A stretch of 64,000 nt of DNA from DAOUJI01 sp965197415 (GTDB lineage Bacteria; Chloroflexota; Dehalococcoidia; Lucifugimonadales; JAGWBF01): NCBI GenBank assembly GCA_965197415.1, contig OZ240207.1:992001-1056000 (forward strand), written 5' to 3'. Each line of letters starts with the position of its first letter. Position 1 is the stretch's first letter. The notes beneath the pieces are model-generated. The model made no database searches. It saw only the letters and a list, made by a program, of their open reading frames with translations, and was not told where the DNA came from. Both the position numbers and the translations under genes were made by a program. Positions 16,640 through 25,558 of the stretch are shown here, piece by piece.

Positions 16640-18274
16640 TCACAGTTCCGCCACCACCTGAAAGACGGTACTGCCTACAGTACACTTAGGCCCACCATCG
16701 GGTAAAGTAGGGAGAACAGACCCGTTCAGGGCCACCCTTTCGGCTGACCTCCCGGGTATCAAGCTGTCGTCTGGCATGGGGACGGTGTATCTGAGAAGAG
16801 CGTCGCCGGGCACGACGACGATCTCCTTGACGAAGGACTGGATGAATGCCCTGGGCTCGGTCAGCTCGCTCTCGTTGAGGAAGTCCTTCATGTCCTTGGC
16901 GTAGGCCGCAATCGTGTTCACGTTGTCCAGTACCTTCCGGCGCTGGGCGAGGTCCGCCCTAGCCTGCTCAGCAAAGTACTCAAGCCGCTCTTGCCGCTCC
17001 CGATGCTCTCTGATGCGGTCCGAGGCGTCGGCCATAGCGGTGTCGGTCGTCTCGATGTGGTGCCAGATGCGCCCCAGTTTCTTCTTCACGTCCTCTAGCT
17101 CATCCTCGATGGCCCGAAGACTCTTGCGCTGCTCTCGGGTCACGCCGTCCATCTCCTCGGCCACCACCTTCACGAGTTCCCGGATGTTGCCCTTCGTGAG
17201 GACGTTGGAGCGGATCTTGGCGATGACCAGTTCCTCGAATCGGCGGGCGTTGAGCGTCGGAGTGTTGCAGGCGTCCTTGCCGAAACTGATGTTCGACTGA
17301 CAGACGTAGTAGGAATACTGGCCGCTCTTGGCGAACCGGCCGGTGAGGGGCATCTTGCACGCCTCACACTTGACCAGGCCGCTGAGCAGGTAGGAGCTTC
17401 CGACTCTGCGGGGGTGGCTGAACTTGGGCGCCCGGGAGCTCAGGCGCTTGCCAACGAGTTGGAACTGGGCCTTGGTGACGATGGCGGGGAACGCCTTCTC
17501 CACCCGGACGGGTTCGCCCTTGTCCTTGGCGTTCGCGCCCCAGACCAATGTGCCCGTGTACGCCTCGTTGGTGAGGATGTTGTGGACGCTGGTCCTGGCC
17601 CAGAGCTTTCCCCTGGGGCTGGAGATGCCCTCTTTGTTGAGGGCGCGGATGATTTCGAGCGTCCCGTTTCCGGCCTCCGCCATGTCGAACATGCGCTTGA
17701 CGATGGGGGACATATCCGAGTTGATCTCCAGGGTGGGTCTCTTTTTGGGACCGTCCTGCACCATGACCCGGTTGTAGCCGTAGGGGGCATGGCTGGAAAC
17801 CCAGAAGCCTCTCGATGCGGCCTCGCGCATCCCTCTCGTGACCTCCTGAGCGAGATTCTCGCTGTAGAACTCGTCCACGCTCTCGATGATGGCCTCCATG
17901 AGCTTGCCCGTCGGTGTGTCGTCGGCGTGCTCGGTGATGGACACAACCCTGATGCCCTTGCGCCGGAGCATGGACTTGAAGGCGACGGCGTGCTCGCGCT
18001 TGCGGGTGAACCTGGAGAACTTCCAGACGAGGATTTCCTTGAAGGGGGCAATCGTCCTAGAAGCCTCGTCGATCATCTTGCGGAACTCCGGCCTGTCGGC
18101 GATACGGCCGCTCTCGGCCTCGTCGATAAACTCGCGGGCGACCAGGTAGCCGTTCTTCTCGGCGTAGTCCCTGAGCGCCCTGAGCTGGGCGGCAACGGAC
18201 AGGTCCACGTCCTGCCTGTCGCTGGAGACTCTGGCGTAGAGGGCCGCTGGCGTGTGGTCGTATCGTTCAATCAT
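16640..18274 (-). CDS. Large serine recombinase/integrase, copy 1
   Basis: A 544-aa large serine recombinase. The N-terminal resolvase domain has the catalytic Ser in ALYARVSSDRQ and Arg in KFSRFTRKREH. A recombinase domain (PYGYNR, LNKEGISSPRGK, NEAYTGTLVWG), a zinc ribbon (CEAC, then C16-spaced CQSN and DAC), and a coiled coil near residues 385-470 follow. It cuts and joins attP/attB through a phosphoserine intermediate. The ATG at 18274 overlaps the upstream RHH gene stop (ATGA) and has AGGAGG before it. The protein is closely similar to the copy at 23903-25480. It ends 117 bases from the ilvA stop, convergent with it. Confidence 0.95.
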   Translation of the reverse strand: MIERYDHTPAALYARVSSDRQDVDLSVAAQLRALRDYAEKNGYLVAREFIDEAESGRIADRPEFRKMIDEASRTIAPFKEILVWKFSRFTRKREHAVAFKSMLRRKGIRVVSITEHADDTPTGKLMEAIIESVDEFYSENLAQEVTRGMREAASRGFWVSSHAPYGYNRVMVQDGPKKRPTLEINSDMSPIVKRMFDMAEAGNGTLEIIRALNKEGISSPRGKLWARTSVHNILTNEAYTGTLVWGANAKDKGEPVRVEKAFPAIVTKAQFQLVGKRLSSRAPKFSHPRRVGSSYLLSGLVKCEACKMPLTGRFAKSGQYSYYVCQSNISFGKDACNTPTLNARRFEELVIAKIRSNVLTKGNIRELVKVVAEEMDGVTREQRKSLRAIEDELEDVKKKLGRIWHHIETTDTAMADASDRIREHRERQERLEYFAEQARADLAQRRKVLDNVNTIAAYAKDMKDFLNESELTEPRAFIQSFVKEIVVVPGDALLRYTVPMPDDSLIPGRSAERVALNGSVLPTLPDGGPKCTVGSTVFQVVAEL

Positions 18275-18489
18275 CGGTTCCTCCTGCTTGTCTCTTCCTG
18301 TTCGGCCTGGCGTGAGCGCCGCATGTGCATCCGTTCCTGTCTGCGCCACTCCCTCTCCTCCAAGTAGAGGCGGAATGCCTCGCGCAGAAGCTCACTCACG
18401 GTGCGGCCCTCCTCCTCGACCACCTGCCTCAGCTGCTCGTCCATCTCCGGTGGCAGGGAGAAGGTGATGACCCTTCTTTTCCTCGGCAT
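18271..18489 (-). CDS. Ribbon-helix-helix (CopG-type) regulator
   Basis: A 72-aa protein with the MetJ/Arc/CopG pattern: RRVITFSLPPEMDEQL (beta strand and first helix) and GRTVSELLREAFRLYL (second helix), then a basic Arg-rich tail. It overlaps the recombinase start by four bases, so the pair is co-translated. It probably represses its own promoter and so recombinase expression, or aids recombination direction. The basic tail suggests extra DNA contact. Confidence 0.85.
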   Translation of the reverse strand: MPRKRRVITFSLPPEMDEQLRQVVEEEGRTVSELLREAFRLYLEEREWRRQERMHMRRSRQAEQEETSRRNR

Positions 18490-18527
18490 GTTTCTTGCCT
18501 TTCATGGTCATACCTGGTCTTACCCTT

Positions 18528-18557
18528 ATCATGAACGAACCGGCCTGCCGCTGTCAA
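18528..18557 (-). promoter_or_regulatory. Candidate promoter of the RHH-recombinase operon
   Basis: On the minus strand TTGACA (18557-18552) is followed by an 18-base spacer and CATGAT (18533-18528), about 40 bases before the RHH start codon. The bases after it hold two similar short segments (GGTAAGACC, GGTATGACC) that may be RHH operators. Confidence 0.4.
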
Positions 18558-18633
18558 GGTCCGGGCCTCTGTAAGAGGCCCTCAAAATCGGGTAAAATGG
18601 GGTGGTAGACACTTCGAAGGAGAGGCTCTCTCT

Positions 18634-18989
18634 ATGGGGACTTTCAAGTGGCCGCTGCGCATATCCAGCATGGACGGCCAACAGGCCCAGGACATAGAGG
18701 CGACGGTGGATACCGGCGCATCGTTCACCACGCTGCCCTTCAGCCTCTTGCGAGAACTGGGCATTGAGGCTACGGGTAAGCGCGGGTTCCTGCTGGCAGA
18801 CGGGCGGCGCGTCGAGATGGACTACGGGCAGGCGTGGGCCACGATAGACGGCGAGAGGTAGTCACCATCGTGGTCTTTGGACAGGAAGAGGCACCCCCTT
18901 TGCTGGGGGCCTACACCCTGGAAGGTTTGGCCCTAGCGGTCGACCCAGAAGCTCAGCGGCTGGTGCCCACGCACATGATCCTGTACTAG
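18634..18989 (+). pseudogene. Retropepsin-like aspartyl protease, frameshifted
   Basis: The first frame gives 75 residues with the active-site loop ATVDTGASFTTLP, and stops at 18861. The expected continuation is in another frame: VTIVVFGQEEAPPLLGAYTLEGLALAVDP ending at TAG 18987-18989, which matches the family C-terminal half (PLLG loop and VDP). A two-base insertion near 18856-18860 would explain it. The intact protein would be about 117 aa, the normal size for the small prokaryotic clan AA proteases. A sequencing error in the assembly would also explain it. Confidence 0.75.
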
Positions 18990-19136
18990 AACGGTATCAC
19001 TAGCGCATCTAGTTGCTGATGTAAAACCGCGTGCTCACTGCCACCTTCTGTTGGTTCGCGCCAGTTGTTGATTGAGCCCACGATAACAAGGGTGCTGCAC
19101 ACGTGGGAGATCAAGGAATACCAAGGAGCGATGACG

Positions 19137-19475
19137 CTACTCGCCTTTTGCAGGCCTGTGTATAGCGAAAATGAACCTAGTTCCTTCCGTAATGTTCTTC
19201 AGAATAGGGCGATCCTTTGGCGGGACTTTGACGGTAACTGTGTCGTGCGAGAGGCGGACGGCACTCGCCGAGATTAGTATGTCTATTCTGCCCTCTGTAG
19301 TTTGAATGCTCACACTGCTCTCGCGCCCCTCGCCACCGGGACCGAAATAGTCGGCCAACGAGAGTGATCCACTTGCACTGAACGAGAGGTGCGCTCCCTC
19401 ATCCAATACTTGAATTAGATTGATGGTTGATTTGGCTTGTTTTATCTCAAATTCAATTTCAAATTTGGCGGTCAA
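19137..19475 (-). CDS. Hypothetical protein, third gene of the phosphoesterase-HSP90 operon
   Basis: A 112-aa, mostly beta-rich protein (KFEIEFEI, LSFSASGSLSL, RIDILISA, TVTVKVP). The start is TTG at 19475 with GGAGG seven bases upstream. No family is recognised. It lies 125 bases downstream of the HSP90-like ATPase gene on the same strand, so it is probably co-transcribed. Its size and position would suit a partner, sensor or protective component, but that is conjecture. Confidence 0.6.
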   Translation of the reverse strand: MTAKFEIEFEIKQAKSTINLIQVLDEGAHLSFSASGSLSLADYFGPGGEGRESSVSIQTTEGRIDILISASAVRLSHDTVTVKVPPKDRPILKNITEGTRFIFAIHRPAKGE

Positions 19476-19600
19476 CGTGTTGCCTCCGATTGGTGATCCG
19501 AATTTCCATTACCGCCTAGAGCCCACCGGGGCATTTCCTATAAGTGCGCAGCTCCCGGCTAGTGGCTACGCCCGCCCCGACCCGTTAAAGCAATGGCCTT

Positions 19601-21910
19601 CTAGGGGATAGTGTCAAACCGCACGTAAAATTCCTTGGTGCCTTCAATTGCCTGGAACGCCGACTCAAGCATCCTTGGAACTGGGACGTAGATCCGGTTC
19701 TTAGTGACGATTGTTGTTGTCGGGAACATCTTCCCACCTGTTTGACCCGTGTCCAAGGGTGTCTTCAATTCTATATCGTAGTAGAGGCTTATCTGGCCCG
19801 TACCTTCAGTGAAAATATAGGTGATGCGATGTGCTCCCCAAATCAGCCTTGTTGTATGCGGTTGGTGCAGGAAAATGCCGTCCCGTTTTGCCATTCGGTC
19901 CGACACCGCAAGGAACATCTGGAAATGGTTCAATCTCGGGTGCCCGGCATTTACCGTCAGAACTTTCATACTGCTCGTTAGCTCTGGACGGGAAATGGGC
20001 GGCGAGGCATAGGCTTCTTCTGGTTCCGGTGGAAGTGTTGGTGACTCGATGATGTCAGGAAATTCGTCCTCAAAGGTACCGACTTGCTCGTTGCTGACCT
20101 CCTGCCTCTGACGAGACGCTCGACGCCCTGAGGTCCTGATGACTTCCGAAAACTCTACTTTGCCAGACAAAAACTCCGCGAGGAGAGACTCTATGTCTCC
20201 GTAATCACCCTCTTGCAGCCGATACAATTCCTTGTTGGCTTGTAGCCGCTTATATAGGGCCTCATGTCCCTGTTTTTGAGAGGATGGGACATGGGGGCGG
20301 ATGTGTGGGTAGATCTGTTCCCGAACAAAATCCTTTACAAATCCATCGAAAACATCGGACGCTGTTCTGTAGTAGTCAGTGACCACGTTGACGGTCGGGA
20401 GATTGCGTTCAATCGCAATATGGAGGACATCAGCCTCCAGTCGAACGCTGACGGCAACGCCGTGACTGATTGTGGCTAAGTGAATCTCTGTATTCGGCAT
20501 CAGATAGTCTTCAAGTAACACATTGCGCAATCTTATGAGGAATACGGCTTCTTCCAAGGTCAGTTGAGTCTCAGGAATCAGATCGACTTTTGGAGCATCC
20601 GGCACCAATCCCAACTTGGTAAAGCTCTGGAGGTATCGGAGTTGTAAGTTGCGCCGTGGATTGGCCTGACTGACGTGGAATAAGTTAGTCCGCTCGTTAG
20701 AATGACGGTTAAGGATGGTTGGTTCTTTACCTGAATAGTAGAGCTTTGTTTTTTCCGGTTGATATTCATCGGCTTCGCCTAATGCAACCATCTCCTCAGC
20801 AGGCCGCACGGAGATACCAACCTTATAGGCAAGATTGATTAGTTTTTTGGACAGAATGTATTGCTGGAATTGCTGGTTGGTATCTGCTGCCTCAGTATCG
20901 GCCAAGTCTATGGACGCCTCGGCCTCAACCATTGCCACCAAATGCGCAACGTGCTGAATGCTCTCCCGACTTAGCGCTTCCCGTCCAGCCGTGGGCTTAA
21001 GAATGTCAAGGTTGACAAATCCAGCAAGTCCATAATCGGTTGGGACGGGTGCAGCCGCAAGACCGAAGTGGTTACGAAAGGCTTGAATAGAGCCGCCTTG
21101 CTGTACAAACAGCGCTTGACCCTCAATCGGTTCCCCGTGTAGCGCTACGTCACTGACGCGTACAAACAAACGACTTCGGTCATCGACGGACACATCTAGA
21201 GTCGCTTGGTAAGCACCGCGCACCACTTGGCGGCTGGCAATCAGGTCGAATCTGTTCGCTCTTCCAAGCAGTGTGTCCTCGTAGACCTCCTGACTAATGA
21301 TTTCGCCATTCACCGAAACCGGAATTGGAAGGAACCTGACATATTGCCTAAGGTAATCACGGGCCGCTGGTGCATCGACAGTGTCTGAGGAATCAAGTTC
21401 TGCGAATACTAACGTCCCAGGTTCGCGACTCTCGGTTACACGCTCAAGGTCAACACACTCTTGGGCTATTTTAAGATCGTCGCGTTTAGCCGAACTGACC
21501 AATGTGACGCCTGAGTCAATGTGTCGGCTCTCAACACGAAGATACGTACAGACACCGAAATTTGCCATTGCCCCGATGCCAAAAGTGCCAATCACACCTG
21601 CGCGCTGCGCAAGTTCGGATTTCTTGCCACTGGCGCCAGCTCTCCAGAAATTGTCCCTCAGGACCTCCTCCGTCATCCCAATTCCGTCATCACGCACCGT
21701 TATGCTGTTGCCATTGACATTTACGTCTATCCGGTGATCTTGAATGGAAAGGTCTTGTGCTTCACAACGCATAAGGATCGCATCATAGGCATTTTGTACG
21801 TTCTCTCGTAAGAACGCCTTCGGTGAATCGTATATTTCAGATGACAGAATCTGGAGGACTCTACTCGTCTCAACATCGAAGGCAATACGCTCTTTTGTCC
21901 CTTCGATCAT
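19601..21910 (-). CDS. HSP90/GHKL-type ATPase of a putative conflict system
   Basis: A 769-aa protein whose first 200 residues form a GHKL ATP-binding domain of the HSP90 type: ENVQNAYDAI (N box), VRDDGIGM (G1, with Asp) and GVIGTFGIGAMANF (G2). The sequence then diverges from HtpG. The middle resembles an HSP90-like second domain, and a unique C-terminal region of about 200 residues follows an acidic linker (EDEFPDIIES, PPEPEE). It lacks the C-terminal features of housekeeping HtpG. The ATG at 21910 overlaps the stop of the phosphoesterase (ATGA), so the two are coupled; the open frame further upstream lies inside that gene. Such divergent HSP90 ATPases occur in prokaryotic conflict systems. 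Confidence 0.85.
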   Translation of the reverse strand: MIEGTKERIAFDVETSRVLQILSSEIYDSPKAFLRENVQNAYDAILMRCEAQDLSIQDHRIDVNVNGNSITVRDDGIGMTEEVLRDNFWRAGASGKKSELAQRAGVIGTFGIGAMANFGVCTYLRVESRHIDSGVTLVSSAKRDDLKIAQECVDLERVTESREPGTLVFAELDSSDTVDAPAARDYLRQYVRFLPIPVSVNGEIISQEVYEDTLLGRANRFDLIASRQVVRGAYQATLDVSVDDRSRLFVRVSDVALHGEPIEGQALFVQQGGSIQAFRNHFGLAAAPVPTDYGLAGFVNLDILKPTAGREALSRESIQHVAHLVAMVEAEASIDLADTEAADTNQQFQQYILSKKLINLAYKVGISVRPAEEMVALGEADEYQPEKTKLYYSGKEPTILNRHSNERTNLFHVSQANPRRNLQLRYLQSFTKLGLVPDAPKVDLIPETQLTLEEAVFLIRLRNVLLEDYLMPNTEIHLATISHGVAVSVRLEADVLHIAIERNLPTVNVVTDYYRTASDVFDGFVKDFVREQIYPHIRPHVPSSQKQGHEALYKRLQANKELYRLQEGDYGDIESLLAEFLSGKVEFSEVIRTSGRRASRQRQEVSNEQVGTFEDEFPDIIESPTLPPEPEEAYASPPISRPELTSSMKVLTVNAGHPRLNHFQMFLAVSDRMAKRDGIFLHQPHTTRLIWGAHRITYIFTEGTGQISLYYDIELKTPLDTGQTGGKMFPTTTIVTKNRIYVPVPRMLESAFQAIEGTKEFYVRFDTIP

Positions 21911-23379
21911 ATTCCCAACCTCGCCTGGTACTTTGTCCTCATATCGACTACCGCACTGTCTGAAGATTGGGTCACCATTGTCAGTTTCAAGATTTCCACC
22001 AAACGATCTTGTCTGCCTTCGTCCCATAAAGCGTCCATCAATGCAATTGTTTCAGCAGAGTTTTTGGGGGGATCGAACACCGAAACAATGTTGGAGGCAT
22101 CGTCAAGATGGAGAAGACAGTCGAGCAGAATAGGACGTGCCAAATCATCACATGGAACGAGCGGCATGAGCAGTTCTGCAGCATCAGTGAACTGGCTCTT
22201 GTCGTAATATTCTGACGCCCTCTGTAGCAGTCCGGTATTGTGATTGAATCTTACAGAAGGCTGAGGTGGAGCATCAAACTGAAAGCTTAAGCGACCCTCG
22301 GAACTCGGCGTTACCGAGCTTTGACCCCAAATCGGCATCTGCAACTTATCGTTCTGCATCTCCCTGACATGCAAATAGCCAGACATCGTCTCAGTGTCTA
22401 ACTCTACTATGTTGTATGCGCGTCTGAATCCGTAAGCTGCACCCCCGCATAGCGTGCCGGCACTAATTACAGTGATCCGGCCGTCCGACCCATATCGAAA
22501 CCGAGTATCGAGGTACTGTGGTTTGTGTTGATGTCCGTGAAATCCGAGGCTGAACCCGCCATCGATGAAATTCTGAACGGTATCGGGGTCCATATAGTCG
22601 ACCTGCAATGGCGATCCTTCAATGTTGTGATGCCAGACGGCAAGGCGAAGTCTGCCTTCATTCGCGCTTGCGCGAAGAAGTTCACCGGCGCTCGCGATGC
22701 AATCAGGATGTATCGCTCCTTGCCTGTTCAGAAGGTCGTTGTTGTGACAACTGCAGAAGCCAACTACGGTAATGCCCCAATTTGGAAAGTCGAACACGTC
22801 AAACTGTGCCTCAGGCTCAGCTGTATAGAAGCGTTGCCCATCATAGAATCTGTTGTAGAAGTCGACGAACGCCGCAAAGCGTTGCTTGTACATCTCTGGA
22901 CTTACGATCCTGTAGAGGGCGAATTCCCTCCAAGACCACCGCAGAGGAGATTCTGGCGTAAAGAGTTCTTCGACAAATCTGCGTTTGGTATTTGCGCCTA
23001 CGTCCATATCAATAGGTTCGAGGCTCTGCTGAAAAGCGTAGTCGCTAACATCGTGATTGCCGGGAACAACAATAACACGTTGTTTGTCACCTTCTACAAA
23101 CTCATCAGCAAGGCCAGTCAAGAATTCCAGTGCTTCTTCGTACTGGTTACGCAAAACGGTTTCTGGGTCGGAGGCACCGTGGTTCACACCCTGTATGAGG
23201 TCCCCGCTTACGATGATCAGTTCAGGAGGTCGAATGTGTGGAAACTCTTGAGTTGTATATCGGTCACGATCTCTCTTCAGAGATTCGAGCAGGATCGGAT
23301 TGCGAAGAGGGTTCTCAACGTCACGGTGAAGGTCTGATATATGCAGTACAGTTAACTTCATCGTTGCCATATCCTGCAA
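21907..23379 (-). CDS. Calcineurin-like metallophosphoesterase with C-terminal helical region
   Basis: A 490-aa protein with all five metal-site blocks of calcineurin-like phosphoesterases: HISDLHRD, VSGDLIQ, VPGNHD, AVWHHN and GFHGHQH. Residues from about 385 on are helical (LLQRASEYYDKSQF, LLMPLVPCDDLARP) and look like TPR-type repeats. Members act on nucleotides, nucleic acids or phosphoproteins. It is first in the operon with the HSP90-like ATPase, overlapping it by four bases. The start could be TTG 23379 (AGGA eight bases upstream), or ATG 23361 directly before KLTVLHISDLH. Confidence 0.87.
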   Translation of the reverse strand: MQDMATMKLTVLHISDLHRDVENPLRNPILLESLKRDRDRYTTQEFPHIRPPELIIVSGDLIQGVNHGASDPETVLRNQYEEALEFLTGLADEFVEGDKQRVIVVPGNHDVSDYAFQQSLEPIDMDVGANTKRRFVEELFTPESPLRWSWREFALYRIVSPEMYKQRFAAFVDFYNRFYDGQRFYTAEPEAQFDVFDFPNWGITVVGFCSCHNNDLLNRQGAIHPDCIASAGELLRASANEGRLRLAVWHHNIEGSPLQVDYMDPDTVQNFIDGGFSLGFHGHQHKPQYLDTRFRYGSDGRITVISAGTLCGGAAYGFRRAYNIVELDTETMSGYLHVREMQNDKLQMPIWGQSSVTPSSEGRLSFQFDAPPQPSVRFNHNTGLLQRASEYYDKSQFTDAAELLMPLVPCDDLARPILLDCLLHLDDASNIVSVFDPPKNSAETIALMDALWDEGRQDRLVEILKLTMVTQSSDSAVVDMRTKYQARLGI

Positions 23380-23560
23380 TGGTTCATCCTAAACCTGTTA
23401 TACGGACCCTGTGTTTAGTAACGAAGGCTCGGTTGTTGTATTCGATAGGAAGCCTGTAGCAAGAACCAAGCATCCACGGAATTCACTGGGCGCAGCCCAC
23501 CGCGGTGGCGGAGGATACCCTAGTCGACATCTTATGCTTAGTCTCAAGAGAAAAGCAATA

Positions 23561-23899
23561 TCAAGGCGGACTTGCTAATTCTAGTTGCCCAGTCTTTCTC
23601 TTATTCCTAGCCGTCAGACTCCAGAGTGTCCCTCGCTCTCGTGCCGAACCCATCTCACTGCTTGTTGGATTCCGGGTTAGCCTCGTCAAGCGTGAGGGCC
23701 TCTGCCACGGGCTGCTGCTGGAAGTGCAGGTAAGGCTCTTGGCGAAGGCTAGGCCGTTCGGCATCTTGGCGTCGACATTCACCGCCTCGGTGAACAATTC
23801 CGGATACCGGCACTTCGTCTCCAGCCAACGTTGGCGGGACTGGAGGGGGCAGGCGACGCAGGGAGAGCGTCCCCGGGGTCTGTCGCAGCGGGCGCCCAA
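23561..23899 (-). pseudogene. 3' fragment of a PAPS-reductase-like gene
   Basis: The first 60 residues (CDRPRGRSPCVACPLQSRQRW, then FTEAVNVDAKMPNGLAFAKS) closely match the middle of the intact PP-loop gene at 25559-26395 (CVACPFQSRQRW, FAEAVEIDANLREGLALDKT). After LAFAKS the frame shifts, and the matching residues (VAEALTLDEANPESN) continue in another frame. The N-terminal half is missing exactly where recombinase copy 2 ends four bases away, so this is a broken paralogue cut at an element boundary. Confidence 0.75.
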
Positions 23900-23902
23900 C
23901 CC

Positions 23903-25480
23903 CTATTGACGGGTTGATTGCACCGGACCGTCCAGCGCCATGTCGGCGGCGTTCCTGCCGGGTATGCGACTATCGTTGGGCATGGGGATCGTATAGCTGA
24001 TGAGGGCGTCGCCGGGCATGACGACGATTTCCTTGACGAAGGACTTGACGAAGGCCCTGCGTTCTGTCGGCTCGCTCTCGTCGAGGAAGTTCCTCATCTC
24101 CTTGGCATAGGCCGTAATCGTATTCACGTCGTCGAGGACCTTGAGGCGCTGGGAGAGCATCTCCCTGGCATCCTCCGCCGCATCCTCCAAGCGCTCCTGC
24201 CGGTCCTGGAGCTCCTTGATGTGGACCGAGGCGTCGGCCATAACGGTGTCGGACGTTGCTATGTAGCGCCAGATGCGGTCCAGCTGCCGCTTCACATCCT
24301 GAAGCTCATCCTCGATGGTCTTCAGCCTCTTACGCTGCTCTCGGGCCACGCCGCCCATCTCCTCGTCCACCACCTTCACCAGGTCTCGGATACTGCCCTC
24401 GGTTAGGATGTCGGAGCGAATCCTGGCGACCACCAACTCCTCGAAGCGGCGGGCGTTTAGCGTGGGAGTCTCGCACGCGTCCTTGCCGAAATTGATGTTC
24501 GACTGGCAGACGTAGTAGGAATACTGACCGCTCTTGGCGAACCGGCCGGTGAGCGGCGTGTTGCACGCCTCACACTTGACCAAGCCGCTGAGCAGGTAGG
24601 AGCTTCCGACCCTCCGGGGGTGGCTGAACTTGGGCGCCCGGGAGCTCAGATGCCCTCCGACACGGAGGAACTGGGCCTTGGTGACGATGGCGGGAAACGC
24701 CTTCTCCACCCGCACCGGCTCGCCCTTGTCCTTGGCGTTGATTCCCCAGACTAGGGTGCCCGTGTACGCCTCGTTGGTGAGAATGTTGTGGACGCTGGTC
24801 CTGGCCCAGAGCTTCCCCTTGGGGCTGGAGATGCCTTCGTTGTTGAGGGTGCGGATGATTTCGAGCGTCCCACCTCCTGCCTCCGCCATGTCGAACATGC
24901 GCTTGACGATGCGGGACGCATCGGAGTTGATCTCCAGGGTGGGTCTCTTTTTGGGACCGTCCTGCACCATGACACGGTTGTAGCCGTAAGGGGCGTGGCT
25001 GGAAATCCAGAAGCCTCTCGATGAGGCTTCCCGCATACCCCTGGTGACCTCCTGGGCGAGATTCTCGCTGTAGAACTCGTCCACGCTCTCGATGATGGCC
25101 TCAAGGAGCTTGCCCGTCGGGGTGTCGTCAGCGTGCTCGGTGATGGAGACGACGCGAACTCCCTTGCGCCGGAGCATGGACTTGAAGGCGACGGCGTGCT
25201 CGCGCTTGCGGGTGAAGCGGCTGAATTTCCAGACGAGGATTTCCCTGAAGGGGGCCTCGGGCTTGGTAGCCTCGTCGATCATCCTGCGGAACTGGGGGCG
25301 GTCGGCGATGCGGCCGCTCTCGGCCTCGTCCACGAACTCTCCGACGACCATGTAGCCGTTCTTGCGGGCGTGGTCTCGGAGCGCCCTGAGCTGTGCGGAA
25401 ACGGACAGGTCCACGTCCTGGCGGTCGCTGGAGACTCTGGCATAGAGGGCCGCTGGCGTATAGTCGTCTCGTTCAGCCAT
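23903..25480 (-). CDS. Large serine recombinase/integrase, copy 2
   Basis: A 525-aa paralogue of the recombinase at 16640-18274, with the same domains in the same order: catalytic Ser in ALYARVSSDRQ, recombinase domain, zinc ribbon (CEACNTPL, CQSN, DACETP), and coiled coil near residues 385-470. Most of the N-terminal 330 residues are identical by eye; differences gather in the coiled coil and C-terminus, where recognition specificity tends to vary. The ATG at 25480 has AAGGAGGG upstream. It is the probable integrase of the conjugative element to its right and is 78 bases from the PAPS-reductase-like gene. Confidence 0.95.
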   Translation of the reverse strand: MAERDDYTPAALYARVSSDRQDVDLSVSAQLRALRDHARKNGYMVVGEFVDEAESGRIADRPQFRRMIDEATKPEAPFREILVWKFSRFTRKREHAVAFKSMLRRKGVRVVSITEHADDTPTGKLLEAIIESVDEFYSENLAQEVTRGMREASSRGFWISSHAPYGYNRVMVQDGPKKRPTLEINSDASRIVKRMFDMAEAGGGTLEIIRTLNNEGISSPKGKLWARTSVHNILTNEAYTGTLVWGINAKDKGEPVRVEKAFPAIVTKAQFLRVGGHLSSRAPKFSHPRRVGSSYLLSGLVKCEACNTPLTGRFAKSGQYSYYVCQSNINFGKDACETPTLNARRFEELVVARIRSDILTEGSIRDLVKVVDEEMGGVAREQRKRLKTIEDELQDVKRQLDRIWRYIATSDTVMADASVHIKELQDRQERLEDAAEDAREMLSQRLKVLDDVNTITAYAKEMRNFLDESEPTERRAFVKSFVKEIVVMPGDALISYTIPMPNDSRIPGRNAADMALDGPVQSTRQ

Positions 25481-25558
25481 TCGTCTACCCTCCTTCTCTA
25501 GCGTCCTGTCCGGTCCGTCCATCCCTCGGCCCGGCGCCCGCCCAAAGCCAGGGGCGGC

